Source of the DNA: UBA11403 sp963784615 | Lineage (GTDB): Bacteria > Pseudomonadota > Gammaproteobacteria > Legionellales > Legionellaceae | DNA: 64,000 nucleotides | Reading direction: 5' to 3' | Assembly (NCBI GenBank): GCA_963784615.1 | Contig: CAWASG010000001.1 | Coordinates: 744,001 to 808,000, forward strand | Part shown: positions 36,598 to 45,577 of the stretch, piece after piece | Layout of the letters: the number at the start of each line of letters is the position of its first letter | How positions within the stretch are numbered: the stretch's first letter is position 1 | Made by a program: the position numbers and the translations under genes | Notes under the pieces: generated by a model | What the model saw: only the letters and a program-made list of their open reading frames with translations | What the model was told of the DNA's origin: nothing | Databases searched by the model: none

Positions 36598-37275
36598 ATG
36601 CAAAAAAATTACTTTTTGAATCGCATTGTATTGGTTTTAGCAAGCATTTTACTGTCAAACATCTCTGCCCAGGCTGAGCCGCTTAACCTGGACAAATTAC
36701 GACATAAAATAGAGGCCTATCACGACTCAGGGGCTTATGAGCGTGAAATCAATGCTGTTGCACAACGCGCCATACACTATATTAATCATAGAGCGGCTGT
36801 GAACCAAAATAGCAAACATCCGCAAAAACTTGCCATTGTATTGGATATCGACGAAACGAGTTTATCAAATTACCCCAAAATGCAAAAAAGACAATTTGTT
36901 GCAACAAAAGCTCAATTGAAGAAGGAAGATCTCGAAGCGAATGCACCAGCGATCAAACCCACCCTTGCACTCTATCGCGATGCCATACAACACCATGTCG
37001 CTGTATTTTTTGTCACAGGGAGACATGAAGATGAACGACAAGCCACTATCATTAATTTAAAGAAGTCTGGTTTTAATCAATGGCAAGGATTGTATTTTAA
37101 ACCCAATGATTATCATAAAAAATCCGTGATCCCTTTTAAATCACATGCCAGAGAAGTGATTACTCAAAAAGGGTATAGAATCATTGCCAGTATTGGCGAT
37201 CAGTGTAGTGACTTTAAAGGTGGGTTTACAGAGGCACGGTTTAAATTGCCAAATCCTTATTATTATTTGCCGTAG
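36598..37275 (+). CDS. Secreted HAD-type acid phosphatase (class B/P4-like)
   Basis: A 225-residue protein with a signal peptide (about 1-26, ending SAQA). The HAD nucleophile motif LDIDET lies at about 82-87 (Asp83 and Asp85), followed by FFVTGR (motif II Thr) and the IGDQCSDFKGG motif (final Asp pair). This fits the HAD IIIB acid phosphatase family, which dephosphorylates nucleotides and other monoesters in the periplasm. There is no lipobox cysteine, so it is probably soluble. Confidence 0.9.
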   Translation: MQKNYFLNRIVLVLASILLSNISAQAEPLNLDKLRHKIEAYHDSGAYEREINAVAQRAIHYINHRAAVNQNSKHPQKLAIVLDIDETSLSNYPKMQKRQFVATKAQLKKEDLEANAPAIKPTLALYRDAIQHHVAVFFVTGRHEDERQATIINLKKSGFNQWQGLYFKPNDYHKKSVIPFKSHAREVITQKGYRIIASIGDQCSDFKGGFTEARFKLPNPYYYLP

Positions 37276-37289
37276 GATAAACAAAGGAT

Positions 37290-37453
37290 CCGTAGGCGCA
37301 CTGCCATTAAGCCAAGGGAAATAATCGGACGTAGGTTGGGTTGAGCGAGAGCGAAGCCCAACAAAATCGTCATGTTGTGCTTCGCTCTCGCTCAACCCAA
37401 CCTACGCGTACATCAATCATTTTTTCCTTAACTTAATGGCAGTGCGCCGTAGG
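37290..37453. mobile_element. MITE, family W, full-length copy
   Basis: Perfect 22-bp terminal inverted repeats (37290-37311 and 37432-37453, core CACTGCCATTAAG) enclose a long inner palindrome (GTAGGTTGGGTTGAGCGAG and its complement, about 37330-37409). It lies between the convergent phosphatase and acyltransferase genes. The same element recurs at 62.68-62.82 kb. It carries no ORF. Confidence 0.88.
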
Positions 37454-37466
37454 CGACCTGTCCACC

Positions 37467-38312
37467 CTACTTCAACTTCCAACGCTTATGCAACCATAAC
37501 CACTGCTCGGGATGGGCCAAAATGATTTTTTCCAGGGCTTGATTATAAGCAAGGGTATTGCGATAGGTGGATTCTTGTGTTGTTTCATAATCTTGCCAGA
37601 CGATAGGCTCAAAAAACTCGAGAACGTGGCGGCCATTACTCAAACGATAACCTGCTGCCGGCACAACGGGGATCCCTGTATGACGAGCAATGCTTGCAAG
37701 ACTTCGGTAAGTTCCAGCTTTTTTGCCAAAAAACTCTGCAGCAACGCCGTCTCGATTCCTCAGTGACGCATGTTGATCCAACACAAACACAACGGCGTGA
37801 TTCTTATCCAGCACATCGCACACTTGGCTTAATGAGTTTTTCTTAGGAATCACGTTAAGACCGGCACGGTAATAGCGGCGGAATAAGATGCGTTCCAGTG
37901 TTTTATTGCCCAGCAACCGACGAATGAAATGAAACTGGCCTTGGAATTGTTTGAAATTTAAAATGCCACCCAACGGGGCAAACTCCCAGTTACCAAAATG
38001 GCCGGTTAACACCAAAACCCCTTTGCCCTGAGCTGCAACATCTAACAACCGTTCATGCCCTTTTACCTCAACCCGATCGCATAACTGCTGTTCACTCATA
38101 AAGCGCAGAAAAAACATTTCTTTCACTGAAGTCAGCAGATGAGAGTAAAACGCTCGTGCCAAGTGTTTTTGTTGAGCGTCATTCAACAACGCTCCAAAGA
38201 CTTGATTGATATTGGATAAAATCACATTTCGCCGATAAGGGAGACAATGATATACAAAACGCCCAGCCACTGAAACGGGCAAGGCTTCGATTTGTTGCGA
38301 TAAATTACTCAT
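37467..38312 (-). CDS. Lipid A-type late acyltransferase (LpxL/LpxXL-like)
   Basis: A 281-residue LABLAT-family acyltransferase. The catalytic motif HFGNWEF (His-x4-Glu, about residues 104-110) and the later DQHASLRNRDGV block are present. It lacks the usual N-terminal membrane anchor segment and is slightly short. It is the last gene of the operon with two ketosynthases, dehydratase and ACP, overlapping the upstream gene by 8 bp. By context it probably transfers the product of this dedicated acyl-chain system to lipid A, as LpxXL does in rhizobia. Confidence 0.85.
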   Translation of the reverse strand: MSNLSQQIEALPVSVAGRFVYHCLPYRRNVILSNINQVFGALLNDAQQKHLARAFYSHLLTSVKEMFFLRFMSEQQLCDRVEVKGHERLLDVAAQGKGVLVLTGHFGNWEFAPLGGILNFKQFQGQFHFIRRLLGNKTLERILFRRYYRAGLNVIPKKNSLSQVCDVLDKNHAVVFVLDQHASLRNRDGVAAEFFGKKAGTYRSLASIARHTGIPVVPAAGYRLSNGRHVLEFFEPIVWQDYETTQESTYRNTLAYNQALEKIILAHPEQWLWLHKRWKLK

Positions 38313-39585
38313 AACGTTTGAGCACCAAACACGCGTTCATACTCGCAAATCCGCGGTTTATCATCATCGAATAGGGTTTGGTACTATCATAAGACCGGCT
38401 TGAAGAAGATACATCGAGTCCAGCACATTCTGGTGAAATGTCTCGTAGATTAGCCACGCCAGGTATGCACTGATGATGCATACTACACGCGGTTAATGCG
38501 GTGTCTAGTATACCGGATGCACATAAGGTATGCCCCATCGCCCATTTGAATGCAGTTACGGGAACTGCTGCATCACCAAAAACGGCCTGAATTGCTTTCG
38601 CTTCACTCCGGTCTGATTTCGGATTTCCGTTACCATGCGCAACGACTAAACCGACATCAGTTGGTTGAATGTTATGTGCAGCCAAGGTTGTTGCCAGCAT
38701 GCGAGACAGAGATTCACCGTCTTCCTCAATGGACAATAAACCTCTGGCTTCAGAACTGGCCGCGCCGCCAATGATTTCCGCATAACAGGTAGCGCCACGC
38801 TCACGTGCAGCTGATTCGCTTTCCAACACGATAGCGGCAGCGCCTTCAGCTAATACGGTACCATCTTGCTGACGGTCAAAGGGTTTTAAATCATTCGCAC
38901 TCGTTAAACCCAATTTTGCATAATAAAACAATGACTGTGGATCAGTACCAACATCGTACGCAACAACCACGGCGCGATCGGCCTGGCCTTGTCGAATGGC
39001 ATGATACGCTTCAATAATGGCTTGAGTGCCACTGACTGCGTGATTCGTAATATTATGGTTAACGCCTTTAAACCCGTATGTAATTCCAGTATATGCCAGC
39101 ACGTTATTAGGCAAAATTCGCAGCAACCACATGGGATGCACTTCGCTGAATAATTGCTCGGCGAAGTCGGTCATATTACCTTTGGATTTTGCAAGCAAGG
39201 GTAGAAAATCATATTGTTGATAATATTTATTCCCAGGCGAGCCAACATATACGGCCGTTTGTTCGTTGAATTCATCAACAGAACTGAGCGTATTTCTATA
39301 TTCTAGCAATCCGCTATGATTGACGGCCTGCATCGCTGCATTAATGCCCAACACATCTTGCTTGGATATCACTTTCATCAGCTTGCGATCAGGTAAACTT
39401 TTCGCTGGCTCAAATGATTTAATTTCACCACCAAGATGATGCGACCAGGACGAAAGATCCCAATGTTTAATTTCAGCAAGCCCCTGTTCACCTGCAAGGA
39501 TGGCGTTCCATGTATCATCGATGGTATGACCAGATGCGTTGATTGCCCCCATGCCAGTCATAACGACGCGATTTAAATCACTCAT
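38305..39585 (-). CDS. Ketosynthase-like protein lacking the active-site cysteine (FabF2/CLF-like)
   Basis: A 426-residue beta-ketoacyl-ACP synthase fold. At the position of the nucleophilic cysteine (TACASG in the partner) it reads HAVSG, with Ala183 replacing Cys. The two histidine motifs are kept (VAHGNGN and MGHTLCA). It cannot form an acyl-enzyme by the normal route, so it may act as a chain-length-factor-like partner of the upstream ketosynthase, with which it overlaps by 4 bp. Rhizobial VLCFA clusters also carry two FabF-type genes side by side. Confidence 0.85.
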   Translation of the reverse strand: MSDLNRVVMTGMGAINASGHTIDDTWNAILAGEQGLAEIKHWDLSSWSHHLGGEIKSFEPAKSLPDRKLMKVISKQDVLGINAAMQAVNHSGLLEYRNTLSSVDEFNEQTAVYVGSPGNKYYQQYDFLPLLAKSKGNMTDFAEQLFSEVHPMWLLRILPNNVLAYTGITYGFKGVNHNITNHAVSGTQAIIEAYHAIRQGQADRAVVVAYDVGTDPQSLFYYAKLGLTSANDLKPFDRQQDGTVLAEGAAAIVLESESAARERGATCYAEIIGGAASSEARGLLSIEEDGESLSRMLATTLAAHNIQPTDVGLVVAHGNGNPKSDRSEAKAIQAVFGDAAVPVTAFKWAMGHTLCASGILDTALTACSMHHQCIPGVANLRDISPECAGLDVSSSSRSYDSTKPYSMMINRGFASMNACLVLKRYE

Positions 39586-40880
39586 GTGCGTGCTCCTTCA
39601 AACTCAGGATGCTTAAACAATAGACAACTATTCGATCCGCCAAATCCAAACGAGTTAGAAAGGACGACACCCAGCGACTTTTCTCGTGTACCTTCAGTGA
39701 CATAATCTAAATCGCACTCGGGATCAGGCGTGGTTAAATTAGCGGTCATAGGGACGCGTCCATTTTGGATCGATAATACAGACAATACCGCCTCAAGCGC
39801 GCCAGCCGCTGCAATTAAATGTCCGGTTTGGCTTTTGGTCGAACTCACGGGCATTTGCCGCACATGTTCACCAAACACCGCTTTAATCGCGTTGGTTTCG
39901 CTTAAATCATTCATTTTAGTTGATGTACCATGACCATTAACATAATCGACATCAGAAGGCTTCACACCGGCATCTCGCAGTGCGCCTTCAATGGCTTGTA
40001 TTGCTCCGTCGCCATTGGGGTGAGAATCTGTGATTCGATATGAACTCAATGTATTGCCTTCACCGGCAAGCTCGGCATAAATTCGAGCACCACGTGCTTG
40101 TGCTTTATCCCATTCTTCCAGAATCAAAAATGCAGCGCCCTCTCCTAGTACAAATCCATTACGCGTACCATCAAATGGACGGCTTGCAGTCGTTGGGGTG
40201 TCGTTATACGTCGACAAAGCACCTAATAAACAAAAACTCGACAGCCCCAGAGGGTTAATCATCGAATCAAATCCACCGGCAAGCATGTAATCCGCTTCGC
40301 CACGTCGAATGACTTGCATCGCCAGGCCTAACGCCTGGCCACCTGAAGCGCATGCGGTATGGACGGAATTGGCATAACCGTGAATACCAAATTGTTGGAT
40401 CAAAAGGGATAAGCCCGCGTTTGAAAATGTTTTGCCAAAATCAGTTAATTCAAAAAAGTCTTGTGCTTTATGATTAAGTTCAGCCCAGTCAACGTCTCCA
40501 TTCGCTGCACATGTTTGTTGAAATCGTTGTAAGTACTCAAATTCAGCCGTCATCATGCCGCTGCCAGTTACAACTCCCCAACGCGTTGCATCATGAGCCT
40601 GTGGCGCGATACCAGCATCTTCAAACGCTTGTCGGGCGGCTTCCAATGCGAATGCGGTAAAGGATAAAGCATAGCGATTGGATTTTGTTTTTAAGGATGA
40701 GTGAAGTTCAAAACCCTTCACTTCTGCAGCGATGCGTGCCGGAAATGCATGTGCATCGAATTGTTGAATGGTATTGATACCGGAATGACCCGCCATCAAA
40801 TTCGTCCAAGTCGATTGGACATCGTTACCCAGAGGGGAGACAACTCCCAATCCTGTAATCGCTACGCGTCGTTTAATCAT
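39582..40880 (-). CDS. fabF: 3-oxoacyl-ACP synthase II (FabF family, active)
   Basis: A 432-residue KAS II enzyme with the full Cys-His-His triad: HTACASGG (Cys177), NGHGTSTKMND (His317) and QTGHLIAAAGALE (His354). It condenses malonyl-ACP with an acyl chain. In this operon it is probably devoted to very-long-chain acyl synthesis rather than general lipid synthesis, because fabD, fabG and fabH are absent here. A family-W repeat separates it from the dehydratase gene upstream. Confidence 0.93.
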   Translation of the reverse strand: MIKRRVAITGLGVVSPLGNDVQSTWTNLMAGHSGINTIQQFDAHAFPARIAAEVKGFELHSSLKTKSNRYALSFTAFALEAARQAFEDAGIAPQAHDATRWGVVTGSGMMTAEFEYLQRFQQTCAANGDVDWAELNHKAQDFFELTDFGKTFSNAGLSLLIQQFGIHGYANSVHTACASGGQALGLAMQVIRRGEADYMLAGGFDSMINPLGLSSFCLLGALSTYNDTPTTASRPFDGTRNGFVLGEGAAFLILEEWDKAQARGARIYAELAGEGNTLSSYRITDSHPNGDGAIQAIEGALRDAGVKPSDVDYVNGHGTSTKMNDLSETNAIKAVFGEHVRQMPVSSTKSQTGHLIAAAGALEAVLSVLSIQNGRVPMTANLTTPDPECDLDYVTEGTREKSLGVVLSNSFGFGGSNSCLLFKHPEFEGART

Positions 40881-40929
40881 GTTTATCCTAAATATTGGAG
40901 TGCGAAAGCCTAGTTGGCGCCCGCATCTG

Positions 40930-41055
40930 ACGTAGGTTGGGTTGAGCGAAGCCGAACATGGACGCTCTCAATTCAACATCCGTGCGACTTCTTTGTTGGG
41001 CTTCGCTCTCGCTCAACCCAACCTACGCGTACACCCATCATTTTATACCTAACTT
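40930..41055. mobile_element. MITE, family W, inside the acyl-chain operon
   Basis: The inner palindrome (GTAGGTTGGGTTGAG, about 40932 onward, and its complement up to 41027) is followed by a tail CCTAACTTAAT (41048-41058) that matches the right end of the intact copies. That tail encodes the last codons and the TAG stop of the dehydratase gene. The left terminal repeat is not recognisable, so this copy is decayed. Confidence 0.8.
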
Positions 41056-41927
41056 AATAAGCATAATTCCATAACACAAACCCGTTTGCCATCTACTTCA
41101 CTGCGAAAACTAAGCACTAATTCTTGGTCATCCTGTCGTTTTACGCTTAACTGGCAAGTGACTATATCACCTGGATAGACAAATTCATTCATTTTGATTC
41201 GTCGCATTTCCTTGACCTGATAAGACTGCTTAAACTGAGCGCGTTTGATAAATTCTCGCGCTAAATTCAGTTTGCACTCAAGGAGTATTGTCATCGGTAA
41301 TACCGGTTTATTGGGAAAATGATCCGCAAAATAAGGTGCCGAACGTGAGACGCGTTTGATGGCCGTCAATTGAATACCGGGCTCATGGGTTAATATCGCA
41401 TCGAATGACGGACATTGCGCCATCAGACTAGGCTTTTCCGGAATGATGCGTTCAGATGACTCCAGCAAAGCAAGAGGCCACTCACCAGGTCGATTAATTT
41501 CTGCAAATTGCCGCCGTACTTCATCTTGCTCTATAAAGTCATCCATGGGCAATAACGGGCCAAGCGCTCCGTCTATCGTGAAAACGATGTCATCGTCTAC
41601 ACGTGCAACGCTGTGGTATTGAACCGCTACATCATCCAGGGAGTCAATGTATGATTCGAGAAGCAGGGTTTCACCCACATAGACTGGTCGATGAACCTTG
41701 ACGCAGCTTACAACGCCCGCAACAGGACGTTTTGCAAAGTCAATCGCATCCATGACATTCCATGCCGCCAATTGACCCAGCGTTTCGCCAATAAGCGATG
41801 GCATGAAATGATGGAGACCCGTATCCGTTAACGACAAATAATGATCATCGGGGGTAATATGTTTAATCCCTTGAATCCATTCACCCTTCACTGAATGAAG
41901 GATTCTATCAACAAATAAAAACCGCAT
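41049..41927 (-). CDS. Double hot-dog beta-hydroxyacyl-ACP dehydratase-like protein
   Basis: A 292-residue protein, twice the size of FabZ. Both halves look like hot-dog folds: the first (about 1-130) begins RFLFVDRILHSVKGEWIQG like FabA/FabZ and includes HHFMPSLIGETLGQLAAW; the second (about 170-290) has the ADHFPNKPVLPMTILLE dehydratase motif with catalytic His. It would dehydrate 3-hydroxyacyl chains on the ACP encoded just upstream; the genes overlap by one base (TGATG). Its last codons lie inside a MITE end. Confidence 0.82.
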   Translation of the reverse strand: MRFLFVDRILHSVKGEWIQGIKHITPDDHYLSLTDTGLHHFMPSLIGETLGQLAAWNVMDAIDFAKRPVAGVVSCVKVHRPVYVGETLLLESYIDSLDDVAVQYHSVARVDDDIVFTIDGALGPLLPMDDFIEQDEVRRQFAEINRPGEWPLALLESSERIIPEKPSLMAQCPSFDAILTHEPGIQLTAIKRVSRSAPYFADHFPNKPVLPMTILLECKLNLAREFIKRAQFKQSYQVKEMRRIKMNEFVYPGDIVTCQLSVKRQDDQELVLSFRSEVDGKRVCVMELCLLS

Positions 41928-42340
41928 CAGGCAAGCGATTCATTCAATGATTGTGCATTGACAGCGGCAACAATCAATTTGCAGAAGGTTTCAACTGTAA
42001 ACAGCATAGGAATTTCATTCACTTTCATGTTGTCTTTGAAATATTCAGCCGGAACTTCATTCAAATAAGATTTCAAAGCAACAAGCCCTTTTGCAGTCAG
42101 CACGCCGCCCTTTTCAAACTCTTCTTCGGTCAAGTCACCACGTGCATTTTTTTCCAACTGGCCGCGTGGAATTTTAATGCTGTATTCTTTTTCCAATTGA
42201 AACACCAAATCCAGAAAATCAATGGATTCAGCACCTAAGTCTGCTATCAATCGGCTATTCAACGCAATCTCACTTTCATCAATAACCAATACATCTGCAA
42301 TGATGTCTCGAACCTTGGGGTAAACACTATCTATATTCAT
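41927..42340 (-). CDS. Specialised acyl carrier protein (AcpXL-like) with C-terminal extension
   Basis: The phosphopantetheine site is LGAESIDFLDLVFQLEKEY (Ser about 38). This stretch and the following KIPRGQ resemble rhizobial AcpXL, which carries the C28 chain for lipid A. The ATG at 42340 is chosen for MNIDSVYPKVRDII; the frame extends 53 codons upstream without family character. At 137 residues it is longer than AcpXL because of a tail of about 50 residues. It is the first gene of the acyl-chain operon, with coupled translation to the dehydratase. Confidence 0.85.
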   Translation of the reverse strand: MNIDSVYPKVRDIIADVLVIDESEIALNSRLIADLGAESIDFLDLVFQLEKEYSIKIPRGQLEKNARGDLTEEEFEKGGVLTAKGLVALKSYLNEVPAEYFKDNMKVNEIPMLFTVETFCKLIVAAVNAQSLNESLA

Positions 42341-42580
42341 ATTTGAGTCCTCGAGAATATGTCTTGGGTGCTGCATGAGAACACCCTCATTTAAAAAGGT
42401 AATAATCATACCATAAATCCATTCAAAGACTATAACTTGGAGTTTGGACAAAGCTACATGCAAAAAGACGCATGTAAACAAGGTGTTATTATGTAACAAT
42501 TACATTTATGAACCTTATTTGTCTTCATTGTTTTTTTGCGTTACAATGCAGAACTTAATTTACTCTTATTGGAGAATACT

Positions 42581-43009
42581 GTGGCACAAAAGATATTGCT
42601 AGGTGGAGCTACTACTGTCTTAATTAGGTATATTACAAACGAAAATAAAGATCACCGTTTTTTTAAACCTTACCAATCTGGCTCTGATGTATATGCTCGA
42701 ACTACTTCTATAGTCACAGCACCTCTAGACTTTGCATGTATGAGTCTTGAAATGGCAATAAAGAGCATAAATACCTTCAAAAAAGGTCTTGAGGAAGTGT
42801 TAACATTGGATCTATTAGAAGCGATTGGGACTTTTATATCTGGGTTTGTAGGCTTAATTTTAGGCGCTATGTTCGCCTTAATTGGTATTATGTCCCCAGT
42901 TATCAATGCTATTGATTTGATTGGCGGTGGAATTGCGACTTTAATGCAAGATAATATTGACGGTAACACGCCTGCGGATGACCAACAGGCTCCGTCGCTC
43001 AGTTTGTAG
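42581..43009 (+). CDS. Unknown small membrane protein
   Basis: About 142 residues from a GTG start (VAQKILLGG) preceded by GGAG 8 bp upstream; no ATG is as well placed. Residues about 88-120 form one or two hydrophobic segments (IGTFISGFVGLILGAMFALIGIM), and the C-terminus is polar. The family is not recognised. It stands alone between the acyl-chain operon and the flagellar genes and ends at a strong bidirectional terminator. Confidence 0.55.
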   Translation: MAQKILLGGATTVLIRYITNENKDHRFFKPYQSGSDVYARTTSIVTAPLDFACMSLEMAIKSINTFKKGLEEVLTLDLLEAIGTFISGFVGLILGAMFALIGIMSPVINAIDLIGGGIATLMQDNIDGNTPADDQQAPSLSL

Positions 43010-43033
43010 GGTGAGCACGTCGCGACGCTACTT

Positions 43034-43073
43034 GGACAGAACAGCATGAGTCTTTTTTCATGCTGTTCTGTCC
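43034..43073. terminator. Bidirectional terminator hairpin
   Basis: A perfect 16-bp inverted repeat (43034-43049 and 43058-43073) with an 8-base T-rich loop, located between the convergent ends of the unknown membrane protein gene (43009) and the DUF2802 gene (43080). The stem is stable on both strands, though no long T-run follows. Confidence 0.7.
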
Positions 43074-43079
43074 AGTGTC

Positions 43080-43463
43080 CTACTCCACCATTTCCGACAA
43101 TAACTCAAACTCTTCCTCCGTCATTGAGCAACTTTTCATCAAGTCGCGATCAAGCGGCATTCCTCGTTTCAATAAACTTTTTGCACGTTCATAATTTTGC
43201 TCAATCGCTTCTTTATGTATAAAACCAGCGCTGGATGATTGTGTTTTTGGGATAGATTTGAGCGTTTCAAGTTGCTCTTCAAATTTGGACTCCAAACCGC
43301 GGAATTGTTTTCCAGCCCATTGCATCATCATATCGTTTTTCATGAGTTCAATATTCAATTTATTCAATGAGTGACTCATTTTGATGACGTGATAACACAT
43401 AAAACCGATTAGAAATAAGGCGGCTGTTAAACATACACATGCAAAAATAATAATATTAATCAT
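43080..43463 (-). CDS. DUF2802-like membrane protein of the flagellar locus
   Basis: A 127-residue protein with one N-terminal membrane helix (about 2-26), a coiled-coil-like middle and the C-terminal block NYERAKSLLKRGMPLDRDLMKSCSMTEEEFELLSEM. This matches the DUF2802 proteins found after fliA/cheW in Pseudomonas and Vibrio flagellar operons. Its function is unknown. Its start overlaps the fliA end by 4 bp, so the two are translationally coupled. Confidence 0.8.
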   Translation of the reverse strand: MINIIIFACVCLTAALFLIGFMCYHVIKMSHSLNKLNIELMKNDMMMQWAGKQFRGLESKFEEQLETLKSIPKTQSSSAGFIHKEAIEQNYERAKSLLKRGMPLDRDLMKSCSMTEEEFELLSEMVE

Positions 43464-44185
43464 AATTGACTCTCAAATTGACAGGTTAATTTCCGTTTTA
43501 ACTTTCCCAGTAACGTCGCATGAATTTGCGATATTCTTGCTTCCGTTAAATCCATAATATGCGCGATTTCCTTGAAGCTGAGTTGATTATTGTAATATAG
43601 CGCCAGAATAATCTGCTCCCGCTTAGGTAAGTCGCTCACGACAGTTTTGATAATCGATTTGTCGCTTTCTTCTTCCAGTACTTGCAATGGATCAAGTGTA
43701 TCTTGGCATGCCACATCATCCATGAGCTCTGGCTCTTGCATACTGATAGATTTATACGCACTGATTTCACGCGTCATGTCCGCATATTTTTTTAAACTAA
43801 TGCCCATTTCATCGGCAATGGTTTTATCTGAAACGGTGCCCTCATGCTTATTCTCGATTCGCGCAACGCTAGCTGATATATTTTTAATGTTTTGACTAAT
43901 GTCTCGAGTGATCCCTGAGTTTTTTCGCACAAACTCATACATGGCGCAACGAATTTTAAGAGAGGCATACGTTGTAAATGATGCCCCCGCGGTTTCTGAA
44001 AAGCTATTTTTCGCCTCTAATAAACCTATCAGGCCTGATTGAATCAAATCATCCAATTCAATATGAACTGGCAACCGATTTTTAATATGCCAAGCCATTT
44101 TATGAATTAACGATGCATGCGTTTGAACAAATCCGGTTAAATCATCATGACGTTCAATATGCTCATAACACTCAACACCTTCCAC
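43460..44185 (-). CDS. fliA: Flagellar sigma factor sigma-28
   Basis: A 241-residue sigma-70-family factor without region 1. Region 2 reads HIELDDLIQSGLIGLLEAKNSF followed by ASFTTYASLKIRCAMYEFVR; region 3 is about 100-140; region 4 carries FKEIAHIMDLTEARISQIHATLLGKL, typical of FliA. It directs transcription of late flagellar genes. In most relatives flhG lies between flhF and fliA; here that space holds only a repeat element. Confidence 0.94.
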   Translation of the reverse strand: MEGVECYEHIERHDDLTGFVQTHASLIHKMAWHIKNRLPVHIELDDLIQSGLIGLLEAKNSFSETAGASFTTYASLKIRCAMYEFVRKNSGITRDISQNIKNISASVARIENKHEGTVSDKTIADEMGISLKKYADMTREISAYKSISMQEPELMDDVACQDTLDPLQVLEEESDKSIIKTVVSDLPKREQIILALYYNNQLSFKEIAHIMDLTEARISQIHATLLGKLKRKLTCQFESQL

Positions 44186-44282
44186 CGTTTCCTCCTTGAT
44201 ATGCTCAACATGATGATTTTGATGAGCTTCGACCAGTCTGCCGTCTAATAAACGTTAAAATTTACATATATAATCTAACAGG

Positions 44283-44490
44283 TTACATCGTTGAGAGCAT
44301 CCCAGTACCTTCGGTACAAACAGCCACAATGAACCCGCAGGTCGCGTCGTTGCGAGGCACGAAGCAATCCAGGGAACAAAGCATCGAACCCTGGATTGCT
44401 TCGTGCCTCGCAACGACGCCTGATATAACATTGCACAAACTGTGAATTTCATTGCAAGCACTTCCAGTAGCTTCGGTAAAAACAGCAACA
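44283..44490. mobile_element. Family-P palindromic element between flhF and fliA
   Basis: Perfect 31-bp arms (44344-44374 and 44389-44419; core GCGTCGTTGCGAGGCACGA) with flanks that match the 9.8 kb copy in inverted orientation over about 140 bp. A second, diverged stretch of the left flank (CAGTAGCTTCGGTAAAAACA) lies at about 44465, in direct orientation. No gene is present in 44186-44503. Confidence 0.85.
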
Positions 44491-44503
44491 ATAAACTTGC
44501 AAC

Positions 44504-45547
44504 CTACGTCCCAAAAACATCATTAATCAATTGAATTTTATTCACAACTTCAATATCTTTTGCAATATTTTGCCCACTACACACATAAGAAATACTCAAC
44601 TGATGATTAAGAATGACGCTAAGACACGGCGCAATATAGTGGCATTCATCTTTCTTCGTCATAATACATCCCTGAGTATTAGGCAGATTAAAATGCGTCA
44701 CAACATCATTCAAGATATCAGTTTGTAAATTACACGGTAATACTAAATAAAGTGATATCGGTTTACCATTTACCTCAACATTTTGAAATAACTCCGCCAC
44801 TTTTTTATTATCTTTCTGATTCACGCCGGCAGTATCAATCAAAATTAATTTTTTATGATCGAGCATATGAATAGACTGCTGTAACTCAGACATATCACGC
44901 GCATATTCGATTTGAATATTTAATAAACGACCAAAATAATGGAACTGATTTTTAGTGATAATACGTTGAAAGTCTGTACTGATAATGCCGAGCGCGTCAT
45001 GCCCATAACGCGCCACAAAGCGCTTGGCAAGCTTCGCGATGGTTGTTGATTTACCCACTCCGGTCGGCCCAATCACCGCACACACCTTTTTCTCGTCAAT
45101 GAACTCATGTTCATCGACTTTAATTTTAGACAGCAACATCTTAATAATTTGGTCATCATTAGCGATGTCCTCGATAGGACAATGCGCGGAATACGTTTCA
45201 ACAAAACGGTCGATAAAAGCGTGCGAAAATTTAAGTTTACGCAATTTATAGTGAAGCAGGTTTCGCTTCTCAATCAATTCGATTTCATGATGAACCGAAC
45301 TGTGATCGAGTTTTTTGATTTGGATCAAACGATCATCGATCGTCGTTTTAATCGGACTTGGTGAAGGGATATGACTGTCCGCAACTTCCGGTTCGCTTTT
45401 AATTTCTATCCGAGGCAGCCCCGCGACCACTTCAACAAAATTATCTGTTTTAACTTGAGAATAAATGACCGCATCTGGGCCAAGTTTTTTTTGAATGATC
45501 GTCATCGCCTGTGGCATAGATTCAGCATAAAACTTTTCTAATTTCAT
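44504..45547 (-). CDS. flhF: Flagellar biosynthesis GTPase FlhF
   Basis: A 347-residue SRP-type GTPase. The N-terminal B domain starts MKLEKFYAESMPQAM; the P-loop GPTGVGKST is at 160-168, followed by ISTDFQRI (G2), LIDTAGV (G3) and TKKDE (G4). FlhF determines where and how many flagella form, mostly polar. It lies 30 bp after flhA. Its usual regulator FlhG is not in this window. Confidence 0.94.
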   Translation of the reverse strand: MKLEKFYAESMPQAMTIIQKKLGPDAVIYSQVKTDNFVEVVAGLPRIEIKSEPEVADSHIPSPSPIKTTIDDRLIQIKKLDHSSVHHEIELIEKRNLLHYKLRKLKFSHAFIDRFVETYSAHCPIEDIANDDQIIKMLLSKIKVDEHEFIDEKKVCAVIGPTGVGKSTTIAKLAKRFVARYGHDALGIISTDFQRIITKNQFHYFGRLLNIQIEYARDMSELQQSIHMLDHKKLILIDTAGVNQKDNKKVAELFQNVEVNGKPISLYLVLPCNLQTDILNDVVTHFNLPNTQGCIMTKKDECHYIAPCLSVILNHQLSISYVCSGQNIAKDIEVVNKIQLINDVFGT

Positions 45548-45577
45548 TGTTTAATCCCTCTAACAACTTAGATATAA

